Source: CAILZL01 sp963791615
Lineage (GTDB): Bacteria; Pseudomonadota; Gammaproteobacteria; Steroidobacterales; Steroidobacteraceae
Direction: 5' to 3'
Assembly (NCBI GenBank): GCA_963791615.1
Contig: CAWBTE010000006.1
Location: 310,001 to 374,000 of the forward strand
Length of the DNA: 64,000 bases
The position numbers were made by a program, and so were the translations under genes. How positions within the stretch are numbered: position 1 is the stretch's first letter; every line of letters starts with the position of its first letter. The notes under the pieces were generated by a model. That model made no database searches, had not been told where the DNA came from, and saw only the letters and a program-made list of their open reading frames with translations. Of the stretch, positions 54,543 to 64,000 are shown in pieces.

Positions 54543-57404
54543 TTACATACGGAAGCGCACGCCGGCCGTGTAGTAGCGACCAATCGGATCGTCGCCAGCA
54601 ACGTAGCCACCGAAGATGCCGGGTGCGGGCGCAGCGCCGAAAAACGCGGCCGCAGGTGGCTCCTTGTTGAGCAGGTTCTGCACGTTCAGGAAGAAATCCG
54701 CCTCGCCAGCACCAACCGCTCTCTTGTACGAAATGTTGAGGTTGACGAACGCAGCGCTCGGCACCTTCGGTGACGCCACCACATTATTCGGATCAGGCGA
54801 GTGCTTCAGCGCGCTGCGCCACCGCCCCATCAGGCCGATCGTGACACTGTCCACTGGCTTGAAAGTGGTCATGACGGTTGCACGCCAGTTAGCGGTTGGC
54901 GGCAGGCCACCACCAGAGAATGAAACACCGGCCAGATCCTGCGTGGTCGTTCCTGGCTGGATGTAGTAGATGTGCGGCTGGTGCGTAACCAGAGCGCGCA
55001 CGGTTACCGGACGATCCGCAACTGAGGTCGACCAGTTGGCTTCAAAATCAACGCCACTGGTCTTCATCTGGGCGATGTTCAGAAAGCTCTGTATCCACCT
55101 GGTAACCACGTTCGCCGTGGTTCTGTTGGTGAAGCCAAGTGGTCGCTGTTGCAACAGGCAGTACGGCGACGAGCCGCCGCTGGCATAACAGGCATCCTGA
55201 ATAGGCGGATTGTTGCCCTGGACAAAGAAGATCGTGTTGTCGATGGTGATGTCGTAGGCGTCGAGGGCCAGACTGAGGTTGGCTGTGGGGCGGTAGACGA
55301 TGCCATAGGTCGTGGTGTCCGCTTCTTCGGGCGTCAGATTCGGATTGCCACCATTCTCCAGGAAAACCACAGACCCCAGCGCCGTGTAATTTGCGTTGGT
55401 CAGTCGATCGGGAAAGTTGGTGCCATTCGTACCAACCGTGGTCACGCGATACAACTCATCCAGATTGGGCGCGCGGATATCGCGCGACCGGCTGGCCCGT
55501 ATGGTCACCTGATCAACTACGTCCCAGGTCAAACCGGCCTTCCACGTAGTTGCGCCACCGCTATTGTCGTAGTGGGCATAGCGCGCAGCGACGTTCAAGT
55601 CCAACGACTTCGCAAAGGCCTGATCCGCCAACAAGGGAACGCCCGCCTCCACCGCTCCCTCGGTTACCGTCTGGCTGACTTCCGAACGACTGGCAACGGG
55701 CGCACTCCAGATGGTGGTGTTGGCATTGCAGTTGTAGAGCAGGCCAGTGCAGCTGATGCGATCGGTTGTTGAAGTGTCGCTTTTCACGCTGTAGGTGAGA
55801 CGACGCCATTCGGCCGACAACGCCATATTGACCGGGCCGGCCCAGGTGCTGAACGGCGCACCGGTCACACTGGCTGCAACGTCATTCATCGCGGTTTCCG
55901 GCTGAACGCTGGTGCGACCGATCACGTAGTCCAGAGCGGCCTGGCTTTCGGAGTTGCTGCCGAAGATGTTCATGGGCACGCAGCCCGGGTAAGCGCCTGG
56001 GTTGGTCAGCGTGACGTTACACACCACTTGATTGGTGGCGGGATTGATCACTGCATCCAATGCCGCCGAGTAACGGCCGAGATGGAGGTTGGAGTTATTG
56101 CGGTTATCCTGTTTGGCATTGCCATGCGTCAATGAGAGGTCCCACTCATAACCGTCACCGAACTTTCCTTCCAGTCCCGTGTTGACATACAGATGACGGG
56201 AATAAGAGTCGGAATTGGCGCGTGTAGCGTTATTGAAGTACTTGCCAACCGTGAAGGTCGAATTAGCCGCAAGCTGCGCCTGATACTGCGGCAACAGATA
56301 GGCATTGCGGGCGCTCAACGTGGTATTGCCCTGGGTGGTAACGAAGCCGGTGTATTGCAACGTGTGGTTCAGCGCACCCGACACTGAGGCGTAGAAGTGA
56401 AGATCGTCGGTAAGATCGAAATCGAATCGGCCATAGAGCTGATTCATGTCCAGCGACGCTTTCAAGGTCGATTCCTGCCATGCGCCGTCACCACCAAGCT
56501 GGATGGCGACACCGGGCGCAACCCCTGCGGTGCTACCCGGCGCAAAGGGAATGAGGTAGCCGCCAGAAGTGAACTGCTGGCCGTTGAGCGCGCCGCCACC
56601 GGTGTTGATCCGGCCACCGAAGGTTGCATTGGTGACGTGTGCGCCCGAGACGAGGGAGTAAGGTACTGCGGCATTACCGCTGCCCTGCAAGGTCCATAGT
56701 TTGCGACCCCATTCGCGAGCGAAGCGGTTGTCGATACCCGCGCTGTGACGCGATTGAAAGCTTCCCATGAGGTGCCCACGCCCACCGAACAGCGCGGTGC
56801 CGAAGGCGATGCCCGCATCAGCGGACTTGTCGTCGTTCTGATCGGAGACGCCGCCCTGGAGGTTGAACTTCACACCCTCGAATCTGCGATCAGTGACGAA
56901 ATTGACGACGCCACCGATCGCATCTGAGCCATAGACCGCCGAAGCACCGCCGGTCACGACATCAACGCGCTGCAGGAGCATCTGCGGAATCATGTCCACG
57001 TCCACCCAGGCTTCCGGTGAAGTGGGTGGCACGCGATGACCGTCGTACAGCACCAAGGTGCGCGTCAAGCCAAGTGCACGCAGATTGACAACGTTCCCGG
57101 AGGTAGCATTGGCGGCCGCATTTCGGCCACCGGTTCCCGGATTGCTGAGCTGACCGGCCGAGCCGGCGAAGACGGGCAGATCATTCAATCCTTCGGCGAC
57201 CGTTGCTGGGCGCATTGTCGCCAGCTGATCGACGGTCACCACTGTGACGGGAGTCGGGCTGTCGTCGCCGTTCTGGATAACGCGCGATCCGGTGACCACC
57301 ACCTCTTCAAGCTCGGCGACGGCTGCTGTCTGTGCGTTCGCTGTCCAGGCAAATGCGAGAATACTCGCGCCTGCGAGCCATTTTGCTTGATTACTTTGAG
57401 TCAT
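54543..57404 (-). CDS. TonB-dependent receptor, paralogue C
   Basis: A 953-residue receptor from the ATG at 57404, with GGGGAG seven bases upstream. Signal peptide MTQSNQAKWLAGASILAFAW; plug EEVVVTGSRVIQNGDDSPTP and VDVVTGGASAVYGSDAIGGV; barrel end YYTAGVRFRM. It has no STN domain but is closely related to the STN receptor upstream of it, and both genes end in the same hairpin, so they are a tandem duplication. It lies between the sigma/FecR set and the esterase pair. Its substrate is probably an ester handled by those esterases. Confidence 0.93.
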   Translation of the reverse strand: MTQSNQAKWLAGASILAFAWTANAQTAAVAELEEVVVTGSRVIQNGDDSPTPVTVVTVDQLATMRPATVAEGLNDLPVFAGSAGQLSNPGTGGRNAAANATSGNVVNLRALGLTRTLVLYDGHRVPPTSPEAWVDVDMIPQMLLQRVDVVTGGASAVYGSDAIGGVVNFVTDRRFEGVKFNLQGGVSDQNDDKSADAGIAFGTALFGGRGHLMGSFQSRHSAGIDNRFAREWGRKLWTLQGSGNAAVPYSLVSGAHVTNATFGGRINTGGGALNGQQFTSGGYLIPFAPGSTAGVAPGVAIQLGGDGAWQESTLKASLDMNQLYGRFDFDLTDDLHFYASVSGALNHTLQYTGFVTTQGNTTLSARNAYLLPQYQAQLAANSTFTVGKYFNNATRANSDSYSRHLYVNTGLEGKFGDGYEWDLSLTHGNAKQDNRNNSNLHLGRYSAALDAVINPATNQVVCNVTLTNPGAYPGCVPMNIFGSNSESQAALDYVIGRTSVQPETAMNDVAASVTGAPFSTWAGPVNMALSAEWRRLTYSVKSDTSTTDRISCTGLLYNCNANTTIWSAPVASRSEVSQTVTEGAVEAGVPLLADQAFAKSLDLNVAARYAHYDNSGGATTWKAGLTWDVVDQVTIRASRSRDIRAPNLDELYRVTTVGTNGTNFPDRLTNANYTALGSVVFLENGGNPNLTPEEADTTTYGIVYRPTANLSLALDAYDITIDNTIFFVQGNNPPIQDACYASGGSSPYCLLQQRPLGFTNRTTANVVTRWIQSFLNIAQMKTSGVDFEANWSTSVADRPVTVRALVTHQPHIYYIQPGTTTQDLAGVSFSGGGLPPTANWRATVMTTFKPVDSVTIGLMGRWRSALKHSPDPNNVVASPKVPSAAFVNLNISYKRAVGAGEADFFLNVQNLLNKEPPAAAFFGAAPAPGIFGGYVAGDDPIGRYYTAGVRFRM

Positions 57405-57619
57405 CTTGCTACTCCCCATATCGCACTGAAAAATGTTGTGTCGAAGCAGTTTTCCGCACCTGAGCCGCTTCTTGCTTCGATTCCTGCAAGACTTCTCATG
57501 GACGCCCCAAAGCAGGGTCGCACAGTGATATCAAGCTTATTGCATTGGATTCGCGCTTGCTGCTATTAACTTTGCGATGCAGCAGGCTGGCTTCCTGCTG
57601 TACCGGAAGGCCGCGAATA

Positions 57620-57648
57620 CGCCCTCCTGCATGTGCATGGAGGGGGCG
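57620..57648 (-). terminator. Degenerate copy of the receptor C terminator
   Basis: CGCCCTCC (57620-57627) and GGAGGGGGCG (57639-57648) with the same loop as at 54500, 12 bases after the stop of the STN receptor. The stem is two pairs shorter and there is no T run, so it may terminate poorly and let transcription reach receptor C. Confidence 0.55.
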
Positions 57649-57660
57649 TGTTCTAAGTCG

Positions 57661-60600
57661 TTACATCCGGAAGCGGATGCCCGCAGTGTAGTAACGACCG
57701 ATGATGTCATCGCCAGCGAGGACTTCGCCGAATTGACCCGGGTTCGGGTTACCCCAGAATCCGGCTTGCGGCGGCTCGGTGTTGAACAGGTTCTGAACAC
57801 TCACAAAGAAATCCAGCTTGCCCGCTCCGGTCTTCGGTGCGTAGGTCAGATTGACGTTGGTGTATGCAATCGATTTGATCGGCTTTCCCGAATAGTAGGC
57901 AGGAGCGGCCGCGAAATTCGGGGCGCCATCCACCTTGGGCATCGAGCTGCGCCAACGTTCCTGCAGGGCGACCGTCAGGCTGTCAGTCGGCTTGAAGCTC
58001 ACGAAGCCCGTGACGCGCCAGACCGGATTGGACTGCAGACCGTTGGTACCGAACCAGGAGCCTGCATAGTCAAAGTCAGCAAGGCCGGGCTGCTTGTAGA
58101 TCAGATGCGGCTGATAGGTCGTCAACAGGCGCAGCGACAACGGACGATCAGCAATGGTCGTCCTGTAGCCAAGCTCGACGTCGGCGCCCCAGGTCTTGAG
58201 CTCAGCGAGATTGAAGGGGACTGCTTCCACTCGATCACGCGATTCGTTGCATCACGCACGATCAGCTGGCAGAACTGCGAGGAACCCGGGTTGGACTGGC
58301 CGAAGTGCCACCACCGGCATAGCAGGCTTGCTGATAAGCCGGCGTATTGCCCTGGATCAGGAAGATCGCGTCCTTGACTTTGATGTTGAACGCATCCACC
58401 GAAATATCGAAGTTCGGAGTCGGGCGCAGCACGACACCGTAACTCAGCGTATCACCCAGCTCGGGCTTCAGATTCAGGTTGCCCGAGTTTACCGAGCTCG
58501 CGTTAGCGTTCAGATTTACAGCGAGTCCGGATTGCCCGGCAGCGCGTCGCTTAAAGTCTCTGGCAGGCGCACCGGCGACAGGCGTCCGGAAAGTTTCATC
58601 CAGACTGGGTGCACGGAAGTCACGCGAACGCGTGGCACGCACTGTCATCATGTCCACCGGATCCCAGGTGAAGCCCACCTTCCAGGTATTGGCATTGCCG
58701 GCGCGGTCATAGTGCGCAAAGCGATATGCCGTGTTCAGGTCCAGCGACTTGGCGAATGCCTTGTCCTTGAGCAGGGGCACACCAAATTCCACCGCTGCTT
58801 CGCTGACCGTCTGGGTGCGCTGCGGCAGAGTTGGCAACTGACGCATTGTAAACGGTCGTGGTGGGCGTACAGCCCAAGGCAATACCCGATGCAATTGGCG
58901 CGTCCGGTGGCCGGGTCTGGCGTCCGGCTGTTGATCTCGTACCTCAGCTTGCGCCATTCGGCTGAGAGCGCGGCATTGACGGCCCCGCCCAAGTTGTCAA
59001 ACAGGGCACCGCTAATGCTGGCCGCAACGTCTTCCATGCCAATCTTCGTTTCATAACTCTGCGGCGCTATGAAGTAGTCGATAGCCGCCTGACTGGCCGC
59101 ATTGTCGCCAAAGGGATTCAGCGGCACGCAGCCTGCGTAGGCCGCATTCGTCAATGACGCGCGGCACACTGGCACGCCATTCGGACACCACCGAGTCCAG
59201 GGCAGCAAAGAAACGGCCCTGATCGATCGCTGTAGTTCTGTCGGACGTCAATCGAGCCGTTGCTCTTGATCAGCGACACATCCCACTTGTAATCCCCCAG
59301 TGAACCCTGCAAGCCCGGCATTGACAAACAGCTGTCTGGAGTGGGTTTCCGTCTCGCCACGGGGAATTTCGGTAAAGACCTTGCCCAGGGTGAACGTGGT
59401 AGTGGCCCCCAGCGCAGTCCGGTATTGCGGCAGCAGGAAGGCATTGTCGCGACGAATGGCGTAAGTGGCCGCGGTGTAGCCGCCGGTGCCGATACCGCGA
59501 TTCAAGGTATTGGCCACGGAAAGGTAGCCATGCAGATCATCCGTAAAGTCGAAGTCGAAACGGCCATACAGCTGGTTCATGTCCAGACCCGCGCGGAGCT
59601 GGCCATTGAACACGACCACCATCACCACCGATTTCGCAGATCGCGCAGTTGCTCGAGGCGTTATAATTTGGCGCCGAACCCAGCCGCGATACCGCGTATG
59701 AACGGAACGAGATAACCACCGTTAGTCAAATCGGGTGCCATCGGTAGCGATTGCCAAGACAGGCTCGCCAATGGTCCGCCGGCGACACGGCCACCGTACG
59801 TCTGGTTCGGACATGCGTGCGCCTGACACCTGGTAGTAAGGCTGGGCTGCGGTGCCAAAACCCTGCAGGGTATAGACGTTCTTGCCCCAGGGACGGGCAA
59901 ACTTGCTGTCGATGGGCGCCGCAGTGGCGCGTCTCGAAACTGCCCATGAGGTGGCCACGACCACCGAACAGGTTCGGTGCCGAAGGCAATGCCGCCTTCG
60001 ACGGTGTCCGCATCGCCGTAAGTGGAGCGGCCCGCCTGCAAATTGGCCCTTGATGCCTTCGAATGCGGTGTCGGTAACGAAGTTCACGGCGCCGACGATG
60101 GCGTCTGAACCATACACAGCCGACACGCCGCCGGTCACCACGTCGACGCGCTTGAGCAACATTTGAGGAATCGTATCCAGGTCCACAAAGCCATCCGGCG
60201 TGCTGGGTGGCGCGCGATGACCATCGAACAGAATCAGAGTGCGCAACACACCCATCTGGCGCAGGTTGAGCTAATTGGTCGCATTGGCTGCGCCGGCAGG
60301 GCTGCCTGCCGCGCCATTGTTGCCGGGTTGGTGTTCTGGCCGCGCGAGCCGTTGAACACCGGCATGTCGTTCAAGGCTTCGGCAAGGTTGCCGGGACGAA
60401 CGGTCGTAAGCTCTTCGGTGGTCACCACCGTGACCGGTGTCGGGCTGTCATTGCCATTGGTGATCACGCGTGAACCGGTGACCACCACCTCTTCCAGCTC
60501 CGATACACCACTGTCCTGCGCGCAAACAGCAGTCGATGTCAGGGAACCGCAGACTGCGAAAGAAGGCGGCGATGCGACCCAGCCAGCCGTGATATCGGCC

Positions 60601-60958
60601 GCGATTGGCCGTATTGTTATTGGGGCTCTGTGGCTTCGAAAACTACTGTTTGCGATTCCAGACTCGTCGCTTTGACTATCGCGATGGTTCGCTCATTGAC
60701 GAATCGATAAGCCAGGCCGGTTCCCGCCAACAGATGACCCAGAGCTTGCTCAAGCGTGTATGCGCCGTGCAGTGGTCCAACCAGCATGTTGGCGGGCTCG
60801 TTATCGGAAAAACGCGCCACTTGAATGCCCGTCTGTCGAGCGAGCTGCGTCAGCGCTGTGTTCAATGCACCGTGTTCAATATTGGTTTGATAGACAACCT
60901 GGCCCAACTGTTGCGCGTACGCCGCGCCTGTAGCCATACCGAGAAATATCGCCTTCAT
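57661..60958 (-). pseudogene. STN-domain TonB-dependent receptor with many frameshifts and a nonsense codon
   Basis: From the ATG at 60958 (MKAIFLGMATGAAYAQ, with GGGGGA upstream) an STN domain is readable to about 60620: VVYQTNIEHGALNTALTQLA, GTGLAYRFVNERTIAIVKA. The linker, plug (EEVVVTGSRVITNGNDSPTP; VDVVTGGVSAVYGSDAIVGA) and barrel (ending YYTAGIRFRM) follow only with at least seven frame changes. An in-frame TAG replaces an expected Gln codon at 60271-60273 (NATN-stop-LNLRQ). Its position after sigma and FecR genes marks it as the FecA partner. It is either a real pseudogene or badly resolved sequence. Confidence 0.85.
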
Positions 60959-61083
60959 GAGCATCCCCCATACGAGTCGTTTTAAACACGCATGTAAGAC
61001 TGGCCGATAGTTGGACATGGTCCCCCGCCGATCCAATTATTTTTTGCTGTGCTGACAGAAGCCTGCGCCAGGAGCCACTAACA

Positions 61084-62127
61084 TCACTGTGTGGGCGCAT
61101 CAAGCTGGATCACATCATGCTGATCAGACGCCTCATCGGCCGTTGACCTGACAAACGCAATGAACGATTCCGGATCCGTGGCTTCAAATACACCACTGAC
61201 GCGGCGTGCCGCCAATGCCTGATCCAGAATCTGGATCTGGGCGTGGTTGTAAAGATTGAAGCGGCGCACCACTTCCGCGACGGTTTCGTCATTGAAGACC
61301 AGATTGCCAACAGTCCAGGCCACTTCTGCAGCGCCGTTCACTTCGCGCACTGGCGTCGCTGCAGCGGGCGTCATCACAACCTGCTCATTGGCGCTCAGCA
61401 AGATATCAGCCGAACGAGATGTCTTCGAGGCAATCGCACTCGGCACAGAAGACGGCTCACGAATGACGGCGACTTGCCCTTCCACTACGGTAACCGTCAC
61501 TCCTGCGGCGCTGCGCGTCACATTAAATGCCGTTCCGACGGCGCGCACGTGAGTGTCTCCTGCATCGACGATAAATGGTCGATTGGGGTTCTTGGCCACA
61601 TGAAAGAATGCCTGCCCGCGCGTCAGTTTGATCAGGCGCTGAGTATCCTCCATGCGGACACTCAGCTCGGTGGAAGGCGCAACATCCACCACACTACCAT
61701 CCGCCAGGGTCAGCTCGCGTCGCTCGCCGGCCTGGGTGCGAATGACGGACTGATCATGACTCAGGAACAGCCAGGCACCGAGAATAGCCAGCGTAACCAG
61801 ACTGGCAGCCGACGCCCAAGGCACGAAAGTGGCTCTGTTTGGCTTGTAACCGGGCGGTGAGAGTTTGGCATCGCCAAGCGTAACCACATTGTCATCGCCG
61901 CTGCTCTCGGCAGCCGCAATCTCATGCCACTTCGTGTAATCGCCGAGCGACTGATCGAGCCGGCTGAGGCGCAACATCTCCGCGACATGCAGCGGCGATT
62001 CACGCAACCAGTCGACGAATTCTCCCCTCTCTCGGGCAGACGGCTTGTCCGACTGCAACGCCACCAGCCACTCCGCAGCCTGTTCCGCCGCCAGACGCCG
62101 CCGTTGGTCGGAGCGATGCATGCTCAT
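61084..62127 (-). CDS. FecR-type anti-sigma/transducer protein, second system
   Basis: A 347-residue inner-membrane regulator. The N-terminal part has EQAAEWLVALQSDKPSARER and FVDWLRESPLHVAEMLRLSR. One membrane segment, WASAASLVTLAILGAWLFL, lies near residue 105-123. The periplasmic FecR domain has LADGSVVDVAPSTELSVRME and VGTAFNVTRS, and the C-terminal domain EVVRRFNLYNHAQIQILD. Its start overlaps the sigma gene by four bases. It should relay a signal from the STN receptor downstream, which is damaged here. Confidence 0.9.
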   Translation of the reverse strand: MSMHRSDQRRRLAAEQAAEWLVALQSDKPSARERGEFVDWLRESPLHVAEMLRLSRLDQSLGDYTKWHEIAAAESSGDDNVVTLGDAKLSPPGYKPNRATFVPWASAASLVTLAILGAWLFLSHDQSVIRTQAGERRELTLADGSVVDVAPSTELSVRMEDTQRLIKLTRGQAFFHVAKNPNRPFIVDAGDTHVRAVGTAFNVTRSAAGVTVTVVEGQVAVIREPSSVPSAIASKTSRSADILLSANEQVVMTPAAATPVREVNGAAEVAWTVGNLVFNDETVAEVVRRFNLYNHAQIQILDQALAARRVSGVFEATDPESFIAFVRSTADEASDQHDVIQLDAPTQ

Positions 62128-62687
62128 GGCGACCTGCCTGGCGAGGAACGCACCACGCGCAGAGGCTGAGACGGCTGATCGGCGGCCAGCGATTCACGCA
62201 AGTCCGCATAGGCACGGATCAAATCCCGCTTGACGATCCGGCGCGTCGTCACCAGACGTTTGGCAATCACTTCGTGTGTCAGTCCTTCACCGTAATGCAG
62301 CCGCAGGATTTCGCGTGCACGCGGCGGCAGGGATTCAATAGCGCATTCAAGATCGTGCTCCTGCGCCTCGCGCTCGAAGTCTGTCTCCGGATCGCCCTCA
62401 TCAGCCAGGTCCGCCAACCATTCCTCTGAATGTGGTTGACGTCGACTGGCGCGCGTTGACCATTCAACCGACACATTCGACGCTATTTTGAACAAATAGG
62501 CTTGCGGGTTGGCTACCAGCTCCGAGCGGTCGTATCTCAGCATGCGCAGGAAAACCTCCTGGGCAATGTCATCGAGATCAGCCGAACAATGGCTGCGCCG
62601 CACTGACAGGAATCGACGCAATGGCATACGCCACTGGCGAAACCAGTCGGTCAGTCGGTCTTTCGAACTGTGTGTCATGTCAGACAA
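62124..62687 (-). CDS. ECF sigma factor, FecI type, second system
   Basis: A 187-residue sigma factor. Region 2: LDDIAQEVFLRMLRYDRSEL and PQAYLFKIASNVSVEW. Region 4: LPPRAREILRLHYGEGLTHE and VIAKRLVTTRRIVKRDLIRA. It is coupled to fecR by an ATGA overlap. The lactonase gene lies 131 bases upstream on the same strand. A half copy of the palindrome found before the first sigma gene lies about 100 bases before its start. Confidence 0.92.
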   Translation of the reverse strand: MSDMTHSSKDRLTDWFRQWRMPLRRFLSVRRSHCSADLDDIAQEVFLRMLRYDRSELVANPQAYLFKIASNVSVEWSTRASRRQPHSEEWLADLADEGDPETDFEREAQEHDLECAIESLPPRAREILRLHYGEGLTHEVIAKRLVTTRRIVKRDLIRAYADLRESLAADQPSQPLRVVRSSPGRSP

Positions 62688-62782
62688 ATGTAATGGAACA
62701 CAATGCAGGTAGAACGTAAGACCGGGTGAACCTTGGCCTTGGACCCCGGCATGTTGCGGGCTGTAAACCGAAGATTACCTGA

Positions 62783-62794
62783 GGTCTGTTAACA
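62783..62794. promoter_or_regulatory. GGTCTGTTAACA element upstream of the second sigma gene
   Basis: The same 12 bases form the centre of the perfect palindrome at 6459-6484 before the first sigma gene. Here the right arm is not conserved beyond GTTAACA. Confidence 0.4.
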
Positions 62795-62818
62795 ATCATC
62801 GCCGGATTCCTGCACAAC

Positions 62819-63958
62819 TCAATTGCCGAGCGGAATGAAGGCAACACTGGCGGGTGACGGCATCGTCACGCTGGATTTCAGACTGAGCATGCCGGTGGCT
62901 GGATCAACCGCAAACACCGCAATCGAGTTCGACGCGTTGTTGGTCACCAGCAGCCAGCGTCCACCGGGATGCAAACTCATGGCGCGCGGGTTCTGGCCAT
63001 TCGATGAGATGCGCTGCACTTCGCGCAGGGTGCCATTGCGTTGATTGACCGCGTGTACGACAACGGTGTTCTCTACACGATTTGAAGTGTACACGTAACG
63101 CCCATCCGGACTGACATCAATGTGGGCTCCATTGTTCGTGCCGGTGGGCCCGGTGAACTCCGGTGAGTTCGTCGAAAGGCTCTGCACATGGTGCAGACGG
63201 CCACGTCTGGCGTCCCAGCGATAGGAGACGACTTCGGCGGTCAGCTCGGTAATCATGAACAGGAAACGCCCGTCGGGACTGAATTTCACGCGCCTCGGTC
63301 CGGAGCCGGGGGTGGCCCGAACGAACGGCGTCGGTGCGGGCGTCAGCTGCCGGGTTGCCGCATCGAAGCGATAGATGAAAATTCCGTCCGCCCCCATGTC
63401 GGTCACCAGTGCATAGCGCCCGGTCGGATCGACTGCGACGCCATAGGCATGCGGCACGGCCTGTCGCGGCAGGGTGGGTCCGCTGCCGTAATGACTCTGC
63501 ACTGCCCAGGGCATGCCGAGCCGGCCATCGGGAAAGGTGGGAAACCAGGTCACCTGACCGGAACCAAAGTTGGCCGCGAATACGGTTCTGGAAGCGGGAT
63601 CAACCGTCAGGTGCGTGGCGCCACCACCCACTGATCCGACGCTGTTCATGAGGCGCAGTTGGCCGGTCGCTTTGTTGATCTCAAGACTGGATACGCTGGC
63701 TTCACTGAGTCCATCGTTGCCAACTTCACTCACCGCGTACAGTACCGGCAGTTCCGGATGCGCCACTACCCAGGTAGGCAGTTCGAGCGACGCTACCTGA
63801 CCCATGGACGTCAGCTGCCCGCTCTGTACATCGAACCGCGCGGCGAAGATGCCTCTGCCCGGTTCAGTACTGCGCGTACCGAAGTAAACCAGATCCTCAG
63901 CCTGCGCCGCACAGGCAGCGACCAGCAACATCGACAACAACAGGCGTTGCAGCATCAT
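62819..63958 (-). CDS. Secreted lactonase, seven-bladed beta-propeller (6-phosphogluconolactonase-like)
   Basis: A protein of about 379 residues from ATG 63958 (or the next codon), with GGGGG just upstream and a signal peptide MMLQRLLLSMLLVAACAAQA. Repeated propeller blades are visible: YFGTRSTEPGRGIFAARFD, LTVDPASRTVFAANFGSG, VAVDPTGRYALVTDMGADG, VKFSPDGRFLFMITELTAEV, IDVSPDGRYVYTSNRVENTV, LHPGGRWLLVTNNASNSIAV. The fold is that of the Pgl/lactonase family. Because it is exported, a sugar or aromatic lactone is a likelier substrate than 6-phosphogluconolactone. It lies upstream of the sigma gene in the same direction. Confidence 0.85.
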   Translation of the reverse strand: MMLQRLLLSMLLVAACAAQAEDLVYFGTRSTEPGRGIFAARFDVQSGQLTSMGQVASLELPTWVVAHPELPVLYAVSEVGNDGLSEASVSSLEINKATGQLRLMNSVGSVGGGATHLTVDPASRTVFAANFGSGQVTWFPTFPDGRLGMPWAVQSHYGSGPTLPRQAVPHAYGVAVDPTGRYALVTDMGADGIFIYRFDAATRQLTPAPTPFVRATPGSGPRRVKFSPDGRFLFMITELTAEVVSYRWDARRGRLHHVQSLSTNSPEFTGPTGTNNGAHIDVSPDGRYVYTSNRVENTVVVHAVNQRNGTLREVQRISSNGQNPRAMSLHPGGRWLLVTNNASNSIAVFAVDPATGMLSLKSSVTMPSPASVAFIPLGN

Positions 63959-64000
63959 TCCCCCAATTGATAAATCTTTCTGGAGCGCAGAGCGCATGCT

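Noticed and set aside
60617..60958. A stand-alone STN-domain protein
   Set aside because: The linker and plug of a receptor continue directly in shifted frames, and the other locus shows the same STN-linker-plug layout, so it is the N-terminus of a broken receptor.

Overview
The window looks like a chromosomal segment of a GC-rich, aerobic Gram-negative bacterium that lives on plant aromatics. Six TonB-dependent receptors, two FecI/FecR surface-signalling systems, AAHS-type transport and GTAG-headed REP palindromes would fit a Steroidobacter/Nevskia-type gammaproteobacterium. That placement is inference; no rRNA, tRNA or CRISPR array was seen.

Left block (1-6.4 kb, minus strand): an ECF sigma factor, a FecR anti-sigma protein and a receptor with an N-terminal STN signalling domain, followed by a GH3 beta-glucosidase cut by the window edge.

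C1/demethylation block (6.6-28.7 kb): on the minus strand are a LigM/DesA-type tetrahydrofolate aryl O-demethylase, a VanA-type Rieske oxygenase, two MFS transporters and a complete NAD-dependent molybdenum formate dehydrogenase (fdsG, fdsB, fdsA, fdhD, fdsD). Divergent on the plus strand are a compact MetE-like zinc methyltransferase, a disrupted receptor, a GH3 glucosidase, a LysR regulator, MetF, PurU and FolD. Together these spell out a route from methoxy group to methyl-THF, methylene-THF, formyl-THF, formate and CO2, probably fed by deglycosylated methoxyphenols.

Ester block (28.7-54.5 kb): an MFS exporter, a ketoglutarate-semialdehyde-type aldehyde dehydrogenase, an alpha/beta hydrolase, two orphan periplasmic binding proteins, three intact receptors of one family, a tannase/feruloyl esterase, a CapW/BrxR-like WYL regulator with two matching inverted-repeat operators, a type B carboxylesterase, a ceramidase-like enzyme, and two paralogous secreted esterases, one of which has lost its nucleophilic serine.

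Right block (54.5-64 kb, minus strand): a lactonase beta-propeller, then a second sigma/FecR/STN-receptor set whose receptor is broken, followed by a tandem intact receptor.

Several genes carry single-base frameshifts. Three of them sit in short G runs, which suggests base-calling errors. Two receptors carry many, and one of these also has an in-frame nonsense codon, so real decay is possible there. Residue numbers given below were counted by hand.
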